Assembly: GCA_947630035.1 (NCBI GenBank)
Contig: CANRFW010000008.1
Span: forward strand, 1-32,300
DNA length: 32,300 bases
Reading direction: 5' to 3'
DNA from: an uncultured Clostridia bacterium
Lineage (GTDB): Bacteria > Bacillota > Clostridia > Christensenellales > Borkfalkiaceae
Part shown: piece after piece, positions 14,743-22,050 of the stretch
How positions within the stretch are numbered: the first letter of the stretch is position 1
Layout of the letters: every line of letters starts with the position of its first letter
Program-made: the position numbers and the translations under genes
Notes under the pieces: model-generated
Seen by the model: only the letters and a program-made list of their open reading frames with translations
What the model was told of the DNA's origin: nothing
Databases searched by the model: none

Positions 14743-14782
14743 AAAAAAGGCTCAAAACCGCATTTTGTACGGGTTTTAAGCC
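14743..14782 (-). terminator. Terminator of the six-gene catabolic operon
   Basis: Read on the minus strand, GGCTTAAAACC pairs with GGTTTTGAGCC (one mismatch) around a loop of about 12 nt and is followed by TTTTTT. It lies about 145 nt past the amidohydrolase stop. The rest of 14582-14926 holds no gene, only this hairpin, the att-like copy and the hairpin at 14869-14900. Confidence 0.7.
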
Positions 14783-14849
14783 TGAAATTCGGGAATCAAG
14801 TATCAACAACGATAGATAACAGTCGGTAACGATAAACACGGTACGGGGA

Positions 14850-14873
14850 CTTGAAAACCGTTGGCGTGCAACT
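14850..14873 (+). other. Near-copy of tRNA-Ser anticodon-arm sequence (att copy 2)
   Basis: These 24 nt match tRNA-Ser positions 13295-13318 at 22 positions. No acceptor, D or T arm surrounds them, so this is not a tRNA gene. They mark the far edge of the AT-rich Fic island. Confidence 0.45.
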
Positions 14874-14900
14874 CGCTTGAACACAAGTTCAAGCGAGTTG
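14869..14900. repeat. 14-bp perfect inverted repeat hairpin
   Basis: CAACTCGCTTGAAC pairs with its exact complement around ACAA and is followed on the plus strand by CTTTTAATT. It overlaps the edge of the att-like copy and lies 27 nt past the amidohydrolase stop. It may act as a terminator or mark a recombination end. Confidence 0.65.
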
Positions 14901-14926
14901 CTTTTAATTGGTTGTGTATGAATAGG

Positions 14927-15988
14927 TTATTTTGAGTAGACTATGTCGCCGGAGGAGAGAGTGAGGAGGGATTCGTAGGAGGAGGCGGTGCGGATGCGGT
15001 TGCCGGAAGCATCGGTAAAGTCCACGCCGCGGCCGGTCTCCCCTATCACGGCGAGGTCGGCGGCTCTGCCCGGCTCCAAGCGGCCCCACTCGCCCTCTTT
15101 TCCGAGCGCTTTGGCGGCCGAGGAAGTGACCGCGCGGAAGATCTCGGCCTCGGCCATACCCACGGCGCGGGCGACGGTCATGCAGGCGGTAAGGCCGTAC
15201 CTGCCGCCCCGGTTAAAGGCGCTGAGACGCGTGAGGTCGGTACTGATCGTATCGGGAGCCGCCCCCGCTTCCACCGCGCGGCGGAACACTCCGAGATCGG
15301 TATGGACCGTTCCCGCCATGCCGGCATCCACGACTACCCCCCGCCGTTTGGCCTCGAGCAGACATGCGAACCCGTCCGCTTCGGCAGTGTTGCGCCCGCC
15401 GTGATAGACGTGCGTGGCAATATCCCCCGGCCCGAGCGCGCCGATGATATCCGCCATGGGCACCGCCGAGCCGTTGGTGTGTACGGTCACCTTGTACCCG
15501 AGTTCGCGGGCGCGGGCGACGATCTTGCGTAGAGGCTCCGTCCCGCCTGTTTTTTCGCAGTCGTAAACCACCTTAAAGCCCGCCGCCGCACTGCCGAACT
15601 TTTCGAGCAAGGCCTCGGCGCGTGCAAGATCGGGCGTGCCGTCCGAGGCAATACCGACGTTCGCAAAGACCACGCATTTGACCCCGAACGACTTAACCAG
15701 AGCCTCGTCTCCGAAGTTTGCGCCGCAGTCCGCCGCCGCAGTCACCCCGAAGGGAAAACTCCCGCAATCGGCCGAAAATCCATACATGGGTATGGAAATC
15801 CCGCGAAAATGCACATGGATATCCACCAGCCCGGGCGAGACGACAGCCCCCGCCGCATCATAGACATACTCTGCGTGATAGCCTTCCGTTCCGACCGCCG
15901 CAATCGTGCCGTTTTCCACCAGCACGTTGCCAGCCGAAAAGCGCTCGCCGTCCCATATCCTGCCGTTTATGATTGCGATACTCTTCAT
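14927..15988 (-). CDS. Amidohydrolase (dihydroorotase/deacetylase-like metal-dependent hydrolase)
   Basis: The 353-residue TIM-barrel metallohydrolase of the amidohydrolase superfamily probably hydrolyses an amide, N-acyl or cyclic amide bond. Metal ligands are readable: His58 and His60 in DIHVHFR, possible bridging Lys139 in GFKVVYD, His170 in VTVHTNG, His193 in ATHVYHGG and Asp251 in ISTDLT. Short beta-sandwich segments flank the barrel (N-terminal MKSIAIINGRIWDG; C-terminal GRAADLAVIGETG). It resembles the amidohydrolase/deacetylase group related to EF_0837, whose substrates are poorly known. It starts 1 nt after the stop of the previous gene, so it is probably translationally coupled. It is the last gene of the operon. 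Confidence 0.88.
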   Translation of the reverse strand: MKSIAIINGRIWDGERFSAGNVLVENGTIAAVGTEGYHAEYVYDAAGAVVSPGLVDIHVHFRGISIPMYGFSADCGSFPFGVTAAADCGANFGDEALVKSFGVKCVVFANVGIASDGTPDLARAEALLEKFGSAAAGFKVVYDCEKTGGTEPLRKIVARARELGYKVTVHTNGSAVPMADIIGALGPGDIATHVYHGGRNTAEADGFACLLEAKRRGVVVDAGMAGTVHTDLGVFRRAVEAGAAPDTISTDLTRLSAFNRGGRYGLTACMTVARAVGMAEAEIFRAVTSSAAKALGKEGEWGRLEPGRAADLAVIGETGRGVDFTDASGNRIRTASSYESLLTLSSGDIVYSK

Positions 15989-15989
15989 A

Positions 15990-16970
15990 TTATTTTACCC
16001 GAAGTACAACCTTGCCCACGTTCTCGCCGCGCTCGAGGATCGCCTGAGCGGCTTCCGCCTCCGCAAAAGGCAGCACGCGGTATATCTCCGGCCTAATGTC
16101 TCCCGCGGAGATCTTGTCCCAAACCTTACCGACGAGTTCGCTGAGCAATCTGCCCTTTTCTTCCACCGAGCGTTTGCGGAGCATGCTCCCCGTAAGGTGC
16201 AGGCCGCGCGTGAGTACGGGGCGGAGGGAAAGTTCGGTATCGACTCCCGCAAGCGTGGAAATGAGTACCCAGTACCCGCCTTCCGCCATGTGTACCATGG
16301 CCTTGCCGAGCTGTTCCCCGGCGAGGCAGTCGAGCGCGAGCGACACCGGCCGCCCCTCGGCCTCCCATCTTGCGAACGCTTCGCTTACCGTCTCCTTGTT
16401 GAGGTCGATGACCTCCTCCGCGCCGAGCGCTTTGACCCGCGCGATGTTGTCCGCGATGACGACGTCCGTCACGACGTGCGCGCCGAGCGCCTTTGCAAGC
16501 TGAATGCCGAACGAGGCCAGACCGCTTGCGCCCGCGGCAATATACACCGTGCTTCCCGCGCGAAGGTGCCCTTCCCAAACGAGATTGAGATACGACGTCG
16601 CCATCGCCTCGGGGAGCGCCGCCGCCTCTTCGAACGTCAATCCCTTGGGCACGGGCATGACGAGCAGATACGGCACCGCGATCTTCTCCGCATACGCGCC
16701 GCCGCCGCAGAGGGCGCACACCTCGTCGCCCACGCAGAACGGGGAGTTCCTGCGCGCATTTTCTCCCAGCGCAAGCACGACGCCCGCGCATTCAAGCCCC
16801 GGCCACCCCGGCCAACCGGCGGGCGAGGGATAGGTGCCCTTCTTTTGGAGAAGGTCGGCCCTGTTGAGCGCCGCGGCGCGGATCTCTATCAGGACGTCGC
16901 CCTCCGAAATCACGGGGTCCGCGACCTCACGCATCACCAACCTGCCGTCCTTGACAAGCATCGCTTTCAT
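15990..16970 (-). CDS. PIG3/quinone-oxidoreductase-like MDR dehydrogenase
   Basis: The 326-residue NAD(P)H-dependent medium-chain dehydrogenase/reductase of the zinc-free quinone oxidoreductase group reduces activated double bonds or quinones in known members. The N-terminal GroES-like domain carries LNRADLLQKKGTYPSP (35-50) and PGLECAGVV, which are typical of the TIGR02824/PIG3 type. The Rossmann motif is AAGASGLASFGIQLAK. No catalytic or structural zinc cysteines are seen. The ATG lies 4 nt after the stop of the SDR gene. A role in reducing an unsaturated intermediate formed by the AroD-like lyase is an inference. Confidence 0.9.
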   Translation of the reverse strand: MKAMLVKDGRLVMREVADPVISEGDVLIEIRAAALNRADLLQKKGTYPSPAGWPGWPGLECAGVVLALGENARRNSPFCVGDEVCALCGGGAYAEKIAVPYLLVMPVPKGLTFEEAAALPEAMATSYLNLVWEGHLRAGSTVYIAAGASGLASFGIQLAKALGAHVVTDVVIADNIARVKALGAEEVIDLNKETVSEAFARWEAEGRPVSLALDCLAGEQLGKAMVHMAEGGYWVLISTLAGVDTELSLRPVLTRGLHLTGSMLRKRSVEEKGRLLSELVGKVWDKISAGDIRPEIYRVLPFAEAEAAQAILERGENVGKVVLRVK

Positions 16971-16974
16971 GGCT

Positions 16975-17937
16975 TCAGTCCCCTTCCAATATCGTCTTTT
17001 TCTCGTGCAGCAACCCCTGCTTCAAAGTGAGAAAATCGCTCTGTTTAAGACCCGTGGCTTTCAGCATTTTCGAGTTGTCGTAAACCCTGTTGAAGAGGCG
17101 GGCGTAACGAAGCTGCCAGATGATCCACAGGTCGCGCTCCGGGTCGAAATCGGGCTTTCTGAAACGGAAATATTCCTCCTCGGTCACCCACTTGTGTTCC
17201 AGCCCGAAAATCTCGTGATAGAGATCGGCGATCTGCTGCCAGGTGAGCGCTTCGGACGAAGTGACGTTGTAGTCCTCGCCCGCGGCCTCGGGCAGCGCCG
17301 CAAGCCGCAGTATCATCTGCGCCACGTCCCCGCCCCATGTGAGCGACGCGGGGATATCCTTCGCCTCCTCGGGAAGAAGGACGGGCTTCCCCGCCCGGAG
17401 CGAACCGACAATACTGTCGCGTTCGAGCGTTACCAGCTGGCAGCGCTTTCTCGAATAGGTCGTAGAGGGCCGCACGATCGTCCAGTTGCGGAACTTGCTT
17501 ACCCTGAGCGTGTTCTCCTCGCGCGCCTTGTACATGCAGTAGTCGTCCGAGAGAATGAGGCGGCGGTCGGTCGTCACGTCGATGAGGCGCGGCGACGTCT
17601 CCACGATCGGATTTTCCTCATTGGCGAACACCCTGCACGAGGACAAAAACACATACCTGCCTACACTTTTGAGATAGGTAGGGATCACGGCACGGAATAC
17701 CTCCGTGCGATAGGTCATAAAGTCGACGACGATATCATAGTGCCGTGCCGCGGCCTCCGCGATAAAGGCGGGGTCGCGCGCATCCTTCACGCGGATACGG
17801 CGCACGTTTTGCAGAGGCGGGGCATCGTCGAGCGAAACCGCATCCACCTCATAGCCTTCTTTCGCCGCAGCCTCGGTGAGGTACGAGCCCATGGCGCCCG
17901 TCGCACCCAAAATAAGAAATTTTCCCTTCGATTGCAT
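16975..17937 (-). CDS. NAD-dependent epimerase/dehydratase-like extended SDR
   Basis: The 320-residue extended short-chain dehydrogenase of the nucleotide-sugar epimerase/dehydratase family has the dinucleotide motif GATGAMG (11-17), FLSSC as the Ser position, and a YCMYK active-site Tyr-x3-Lys. The start is the ATG at 17937, preceded by AAAGGAGG at 9 nt. An in-frame ATG 24 nt earlier would put the ribosome binding site inside the gene. It follows the Gfo/Idh/MocA gene by 20 nt. The substrate is unknown, probably a sugar or cyclitol derivative. Confidence 0.88.
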   Translation of the reverse strand: MQSKGKFLILGATGAMGSYLTEAAAKEGYEVDAVSLDDAPPLQNVRRIRVKDARDPAFIAEAAARHYDIVVDFMTYRTEVFRAVIPTYLKSVGRYVFLSSCRVFANEENPIVETSPRLIDVTTDRRLILSDDYCMYKAREENTLRVSKFRNWTIVRPSTTYSRKRCQLVTLERDSIVGSLRAGKPVLLPEEAKDIPASLTWGGDVAQMILRLAALPEAAGEDYNVTSSEALTWQQIADLYHEIFGLEHKWVTEEEYFRFRKPDFDPERDLWIIWQLRYARLFNRVYDNSKMLKATGLKQSDFLTLKQGLLHEKKTILEGD

Positions 17938-17957
17938 AATTGATTTCCTCCTTTTTT

Positions 17958-18956
17958 TCAAATTTTAACGCCGCAAGTCAGCATGAGGTACTTCTGCAGA
18001 AGGTACTCATGCGCGTAAGTGAACTCGCTGCCTTCTCCGCGCGCCGCACGCACGAAATCGAGCGCCATCAGGTCGTAGCGCCTGCAGCGCTCGCTTCCTG
18101 CCCCGGCATCGGGATAAGAGAGCCGCGCTTCGCTCTTCCAGCGCATTCCCTCATCGGCAATGTACATGGCGGTCGGCTCGAACGGCCGGAGCGAGACCGT
18201 GCGCTTGCTGCCGGTTACGGTGAACTCGCGCATATCCGGGCCGTTGATCTCCACGGACGAGACCTTGTACGAGGCTATCCCCTTATCGTACTCCATGACG
18301 ACTACGGTGGTATCCTCACAGTCTAACCCCTCCTTGCCCGTCGCCGCCCCGAACACCTCGAAGTGTTTCGGCTCGCCCATGAGCAGGAGGATGAGGTCGA
18401 GCAGGTGACAGCCGAAAATGTAGTTGATGGGCCGCGGCACGCCGTAGGAAGCAAAGCGCGTCCGCTCGGCGAGAGTATGCTCGGTACTCATCTGCGCATA
18501 GATATTGTAGATTTCGCCCAGCTCGCCCGATTTGAGGCTGCGCATGATCTCGCGGAACCCGCCGTTGTAGCGGTACATATAGCCGGTATGGAACGCAAGT
18601 CCCTTCGCCTGTGCCTTGTCGAGGATCCGCTTGTATCCCGCAAGGTCGATCCACGCGGGCTTGTCCATCTGAACATGCAGACCCGCATCCACGCACTTGC
18701 CCGCAAGCGGGGTGAGGTCGGGCACCGTACTCTCGATAAGAGCCGCCTCTATCCCCGAAGAGAGCAGTTCGCTCTCACTCATGACGGGGATATCGCCGTA
18801 TATCTCCGCTCTGTCGCGGCGCTTGGCGGCAAGACGTTCGGGGTCGGGGTCGCACATCCCGACAATGTGTACGCCGGGCGTGTTTTTGAACGCGGCGACG
18901 TTCGGGTTCGCATGGGAATGGCCCACTCCGAAAATACCCACATTCAACATTTTCAC
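17958..18956 (-). CDS. Gfo/Idh/MocA family oxidoreductase
   Basis: The 332-residue NAD(P)-dependent oxidoreductase shows the Rossmann motif GIFGVGHSH (7-15). The family EKP signature appears as MDKPA (97-101), so Glu is replaced by Asp98 while Lys99 is kept. GCHLLDL supplies His184 and Asp187 of the usual active site. Such enzymes oxidise sugars, inositols and related polyols. The start is a GTG at 18956, 9 nt after AAGGAG. An ATG two codons on is the alternative. It lies in the middle of the operon, 25 nt after the MDR gene. Confidence 0.9.
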   Translation of the reverse strand: MKMLNVGIFGVGHSHANPNVAAFKNTPGVHIVGMCDPDPERLAAKRRDRAEIYGDIPVMSESELLSSGIEAALIESTVPDLTPLAGKCVDAGLHVQMDKPAWIDLAGYKRILDKAQAKGLAFHTGYMYRYNGGFREIMRSLKSGELGEIYNIYAQMSTEHTLAERTRFASYGVPRPINYIFGCHLLDLILLLMGEPKHFEVFGAATGKEGLDCEDTTVVVMEYDKGIASYKVSSVEINGPDMREFTVTGSKRTVSLRPFEPTAMYIADEGMRWKSEARLSYPDAGAGSERCRRYDLMALDFVRAARGEGSEFTYAHEYLLQKYLMLTCGVKI

Positions 18957-18981
18957 GGTTTTGTTCTCCTTATGGGAAACT

Positions 18982-19974
18982 TTATCTCCAATCGAACAGC
19001 AGGCCTATCCGCTCCTCTTTGCCGGAGAGGATATCCGAAAACGCCTCTTTACACTGCCCGGGCTTGTAGATATCCGCAAGGATCGGAAGGAAGGATATGC
19101 GCTTATAGGAAAGCATGTTCAGGATGGCTTCCACGTCCTCGCGGAACGTCCACACCCCCGGACGGGAATCGCAAAGCCCTCGCGCCATGTTGTGCGCTCC
19201 GTACAGTGTGATCCCCGGGCAGTGTACCTTACGGTAGAAATCGATGAAGCAGTCCGAAACGCGGGTACAGCCCAAAAGCGACACACGGCCGAACCGCCGC
19301 GTGATATCGAGCGCATTGTCGAGTGCCTTCGCGCTGCCCGTCACCTCGACCGCCGCATGAACGCCGCCGCGGGTCAAATCGCGCACCCGCTCGGTAAAGC
19401 CCTCTTCGGACGGCGAAAACGCGTAGTCCGCGCCGAGAGAGAGCGCAAGGGAGCGCCGCTTCTGCTTGAAGTCGACCGCGATGACGGGAAGTCCGCCCGA
19501 AAGCCGTGCGAACATGACCGCGGAAATTCCCAGCACTCCCAAGCCGAACACCGCGGCGGACTCCCCCGCTTCGAGCCGCAACCGCCGCAGTCCGCCTAAA
19601 CCCATAGCGCCCACGATGACGAACGCCGCATCGCGGTCGTCGATGGAATCGTCCTCGATCTTGTACACCTCGCGGTCGCAGCGGACAACGTGATCGGCGT
19701 GTACTCCGTGGTAGACCAGCACGCGGTCGCCCGGTTTGAATCCCTCCACTTCGGCGCCCATGTCCTCGACCCGTGACACCGCGCAGTAGCCCAATGCCTT
19801 CGGCCACTTATGCACCGTGTTGTTCATGTCGAGCATATTCGCGCGCTCGGTGCCCTGGCTTATCGCCGTATAGACCGTGCGGCAGAGAAGGTCGTGCGGG
19901 CCGAGCGGCGGGACTTCGCGCTCCATAAGCTCTACCGTGTTCTCGGACGTGAAAAGTATCTGACGTGTTTTCAA
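18982..19974 (-). CDS. MDR-family dehydrogenase lacking the usual zinc ligands
   Basis: The 330-residue medium-chain dehydrogenase resembles the group annotated as zinc-binding alcohol dehydrogenases with an xxGTE motif (BchC-like). The GroES-like domain shows AISQGTE (38-43) where classical enzymes have C-G-T/H-D. GYCAV (62-66) stands where G-H-E is normal, and the four structural Cys are absent. The Rossmann motif is GLGVLG (144-149). I take the TTG at 19974 as the start because AAGGAG lies 9 nt upstream. The earlier ATG at 20022 has no ribosome binding site and would overlap the previous gene. It is the second gene of the operon. Confidence 0.82.
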   Translation of the reverse strand: MKTRQILFTSENTVELMEREVPPLGPHDLLCRTVYTAISQGTERANMLDMNNTVHKWPKALGYCAVSRVEDMGAEVEGFKPGDRVLVYHGVHADHVVRCDREVYKIEDDSIDDRDAAFVIVGAMGLGGLRRLRLEAGESAAVFGLGVLGISAVMFARLSGGLPVIAVDFKQKRRSLALSLGADYAFSPSEEGFTERVRDLTRGGVHAAVEVTGSAKALDNALDITRRFGRVSLLGCTRVSDCFIDFYRKVHCPGITLYGAHNMARGLCDSRPGVWTFREDVEAILNMLSYKRISFLPILADIYKPGQCKEAFSDILSGKEERIGLLFDWR

Positions 19975-19993
19975 CTCTCTTATCTCCTTATTT

Positions 19994-20827
19994 TTATACC
20001 CAACCGAAACGGCGGAATGCATCGGCTACGCTGCCGAGATGGCACATTTCGAATACGCTCGACTCGGTATAGCGGTCGAAACAGAAAAGCATGTAGGAAC
20101 CGAGCGCGGGCGCCATGATGCGCGTGGGCGCTCCCGCCTTGCCCGCAAGGTGATACGCGAATTTTACCTTAAGCGCCTTCTTCAGCTCCAGCACGGTGCG
20201 CAGACACTCGGGGATATCGTCCTCCGACTGCGCCTTGCCGACGATCTTTATGACGTCCGCGCCGCGCTTTTCCAGCGTAAGCGCAAGTTCCACCACCTCT
20301 TCCGCATTCATCATGATGCCCGTGTGCGTGCTGAGGACGACTTCCGCCCCCATGGAATGCACCTTTTCGATGAACGCGCACTGTTTTTCGATCGTCTCCG
20401 GCCGCACGGTCACTTCGCGCGGCGCCCTCTTCGCAAACCCTTCCTTCGCACCGGCGAGCGCCGTCTCCATGTCGGGGTCGAACGTATAGCCCTGCATGTC
20501 GATCGCGCTCGCTCCCGCCTCCACCGCCATGAGCAGCTGCTCCATGCGCCGCTCGTCGCTCTCTCCCAAAGGCTTGCCGTCGTAGCCGCCGTTGTAATGC
20601 AGCGCAAGCACGGGAAGATCGGTAGCCGCAATGATCTTTTTCATGCTTTCGGCGTTTCGGTACTCGGGGTCCAGCGTGGGAATGTGCAGGTCGAATCCGC
20701 TTGCGCCTTCAAGAACCGAGTTCTTGATCACGGCTATCGCGGCATTGGGCGTGCGCTCCCGGATCACACTCAAAAATAGCGGACCTTTGTGATCTGTAAA
20801 CGACACTCTTCCCTTCTTGCTCTCCAT
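19994..20827 (-). CDS. Type I 3-dehydroquinate-dehydratase-like (AroD-fold) enzyme of changed specificity
   Basis: The 277-residue class I aldolase-type TIM barrel keeps the Schiff-base lysine (Lys194 in DVIKIVGK) and catalytic base His168 (VVLSTHTG). A C-terminal GKAGAPTR-GS segment (Arg236, Ser244) also aligns with AroD. The AroD positions EWRxD and FTxR, which bind dehydroquinate, are replaced here by DLHIPTLD (46-53) and LALHYNGG (74-81). The substrate is therefore probably not dehydroquinate, and biosynthetic AroD is unlikely. The start is the ATG at 20827 after AAGGAG; an upstream in-frame ATG has no such support. It is the first gene of the six-gene operon, divergent from the AraC regulator. 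Confidence 0.85.
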   Translation of the reverse strand: MESKKGRVSFTDHKGPLFLSVIRERTPNAAIAVIKNSVLEGASGFDLHIPTLDPEYRNAESMKKIIAATDLPVLALHYNGGYDGKPLGESDERRMEQLLMAVEAGASAIDMQGYTFDPDMETALAGAKEGFAKRAPREVTVRPETIEKQCAFIEKVHSMGAEVVLSTHTGIMMNAEEVVELALTLEKRGADVIKIVGKAQSEDDIPECLRTVLELKKALKVKFAYHLAGKAGAPTRIMAPALGSYMLFCFDRYTESSVFEMCHLGSVADAFRRFGWV

Positions 20828-20891
20828 GGTTTTCTCCTTTTTGCCGTTTTTCCGCGGCGCAAGGTCCTCCCCCGCTCTGCGGCACGCTTGC

Positions 20892-20920
20892 ATTTTATCA
20901 CTTCCGCGCGGGACTGTAAA
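20892..20920 (-). promoter_or_regulatory. Promoter of the six-gene catabolic operon
   Basis: On the minus strand TTTACA and TAAAAT are separated by 17 nt, about 65 nt before the AroD-like start codon. GATAC repeats lie just upstream. Confidence 0.75.
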
Positions 20921-20930
20921 TAGCGCGGGT

Positions 20931-21022
20931 GATACTTTTTAACATTTTCGATACAAATTTTCGGAAATTTTTTGGGACGGCCCCTCAATTCTGCTTGCGG
21001 AATATGCAATTTTCCGATACAA
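20931..21022. promoter_or_regulatory. Repeated GATAC sites, candidate AraC operators
   Basis: GATAC occurs at 20931, 20950 and 21016. The last two are in longer matching contexts, TTTTCGATACAA (20945-20956) and TTTTCCGATACAA (21010-21022). The first two lie upstream of the operon -35, and the third overlaps the -10 of the regulator gene. This layout is usual for an AraC-type activator that also controls itself. Binding is an inference. Confidence 0.45.
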
Positions 21023-21023
21023 T
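20995..21023 (+). promoter_or_regulatory. Promoter of the AraC-family regulator gene
   Basis: TTGCGG and TACAAT are separated by 17 nt, ending 19 nt before the ATG at 21043. Confidence 0.75.
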
Positions 21024-21042
21024 AAAGGGAGAGGAAAAAATC

Positions 21043-21828
21043 ATGAACATGACTTTGGACAAACTCGTCGTACGGCGCATCTATGCCGTCAACACGATCC
21101 GCCACCGCCGGCCCGTCAAGATGACGCGGCGGGACCGCCACCTCTCCGCGCTCGCATACAAGACGTCGGGCGAATCGGTCTATACGGGGGGCGGCGTAAG
21201 CTGCGTCTCCGACCCCGCGCATCTCGTCCTGATCCCCCCGAACGTGCCCTATTCCATCGACGTCGCGGAGACGGGGACGTGCTACATGATCGAATTCGAA
21301 TGCGCCGCGGAACTCGACGCCTTTCAGAGTTTCCCCGTGACGGACCCCGACGGCACCGAAAAGCTGTTCCGCAACCTCTGCGACGTGTGGGCGATGCACG
21401 CGGCGGGTTACGAGGCGGCGTGCATGTCCTGCGCTTACGAGATCTTCTATAAGGTACATGTCGGCGCGATCAAGGTGCGCTACACGGGGAAGCGGGCGGT
21501 ACTCGAACCCGCGATGGAATTTTTGAAGACCCACCTCTCCGACCCCGGGCTCTGCAACGCGGCGCTCGCCGAACGCGCGGCGGTCAGCGAGGTCTATTTC
21601 CGCAAGCTCTTCACCGAGGAATACGGCGTTTCGCCCATGCAATACGTCCGCACGTTGCGGATCGAAAAGGCCAAAGATATGCTGCTGGGCGACTACTCCT
21701 CGGTCGCCGCCATCGCCGAAGTGACCGGCTTCGCCTCGGTCTACTCCTTTTGCCGCGCCTTCAAAAGCACCACCGGCCTCACCCCCACCGAGTACTCCCG
21801 CCACTCCCGCAGGGTCAAAACAAAGTGA
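21043..21828 (+). CDS. AraC family transcriptional regulator
   Basis: The 261-residue regulator has an N-terminal cupin-like ligand-binding part. Residues 1-110 include LIPPNVPYSIDVAETGTCYMIEF. The C-terminal AraC/XylS double HTH covers about 155-255, where AALAERAAVSEVYFRKLF is the first helix-turn-helix and IAEVTGFASVYSFCRAFK the second. The start is the ATG at 21043 after GGGAGAGG; the open frame continues upstream but without a start signal. It is divergent from the six-gene operon and very likely controls it in response to the pathway substrate. Confidence 0.92.
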   Translation: MNMTLDKLVVRRIYAVNTIRHRRPVKMTRRDRHLSALAYKTSGESVYTGGGVSCVSDPAHLVLIPPNVPYSIDVAETGTCYMIEFECAAELDAFQSFPVTDPDGTEKLFRNLCDVWAMHAAGYEAACMSCAYEIFYKVHVGAIKVRYTGKRAVLEPAMEFLKTHLSDPGLCNAALAERAAVSEVYFRKLFTEEYGVSPMQYVRTLRIEKAKDMLLGDYSSVAAIAEVTGFASVYSFCRAFKSTTGLTPTEYSRHSRRVKTK

Positions 21829-21870
21829 AGTTGTTCCCGCGGCGGATAGCATGCAAGCGCAATAGGATAA

Positions 21871-21899
21871 GCGGCGGGGCGCCCGATGCGCCCCGCCGC
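21871..21899. terminator. 12-bp hairpin after araC; identical copy at 23933
   Basis: A perfect 12-bp GC stem (GCGGCGGGGCGC) with loop CCGAT lies 42 nt past the regulator stop. On the plus strand it is followed by GATTTATAT, a weak T tail. The same 29 nt recur exactly at 23933-23961, on the other side of the DUF262 gene. The interval 21900-21989 holds no gene. Confidence 0.75.
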
Positions 21900-21989
21900 G
21901 ATTTATATAAAAAGAAAGCGTGCGACTTTTCCGCTACCGTGACCAGATAAAAACAAGGCGGATTTTGATGATAAATGCATTCCAAGGTG

Positions 21990-22018
21990 TTGATTTTTTA
22001 TTGAAATTATGGTATTCT
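21990..22018 (+). promoter_or_regulatory. Candidate promoter of the DUF262 gene
   Basis: TTGATT and TATTCT are separated by 17 nt in an AT-rich stretch, 32 nt before the start codon. The AT-rich background lowers confidence. Confidence 0.55.
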
Positions 22019-22050
22019 ATTTTTACTAAAGATAAGGGAGATAAGGGGCT

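Noticed and set aside
14850-14900. A second serine tRNA gene
   Set aside because: Only the anticodon-arm segment matches. Acceptor, D and T arms are missing, and a different perfect hairpin follows.
19994-20827. Biosynthetic aroD of the shikimate pathway
   Set aside because: The dehydroquinate-binding EWRxD and FTxR residues are absent and the gene heads a catabolic-type operon with an AraC regulator.
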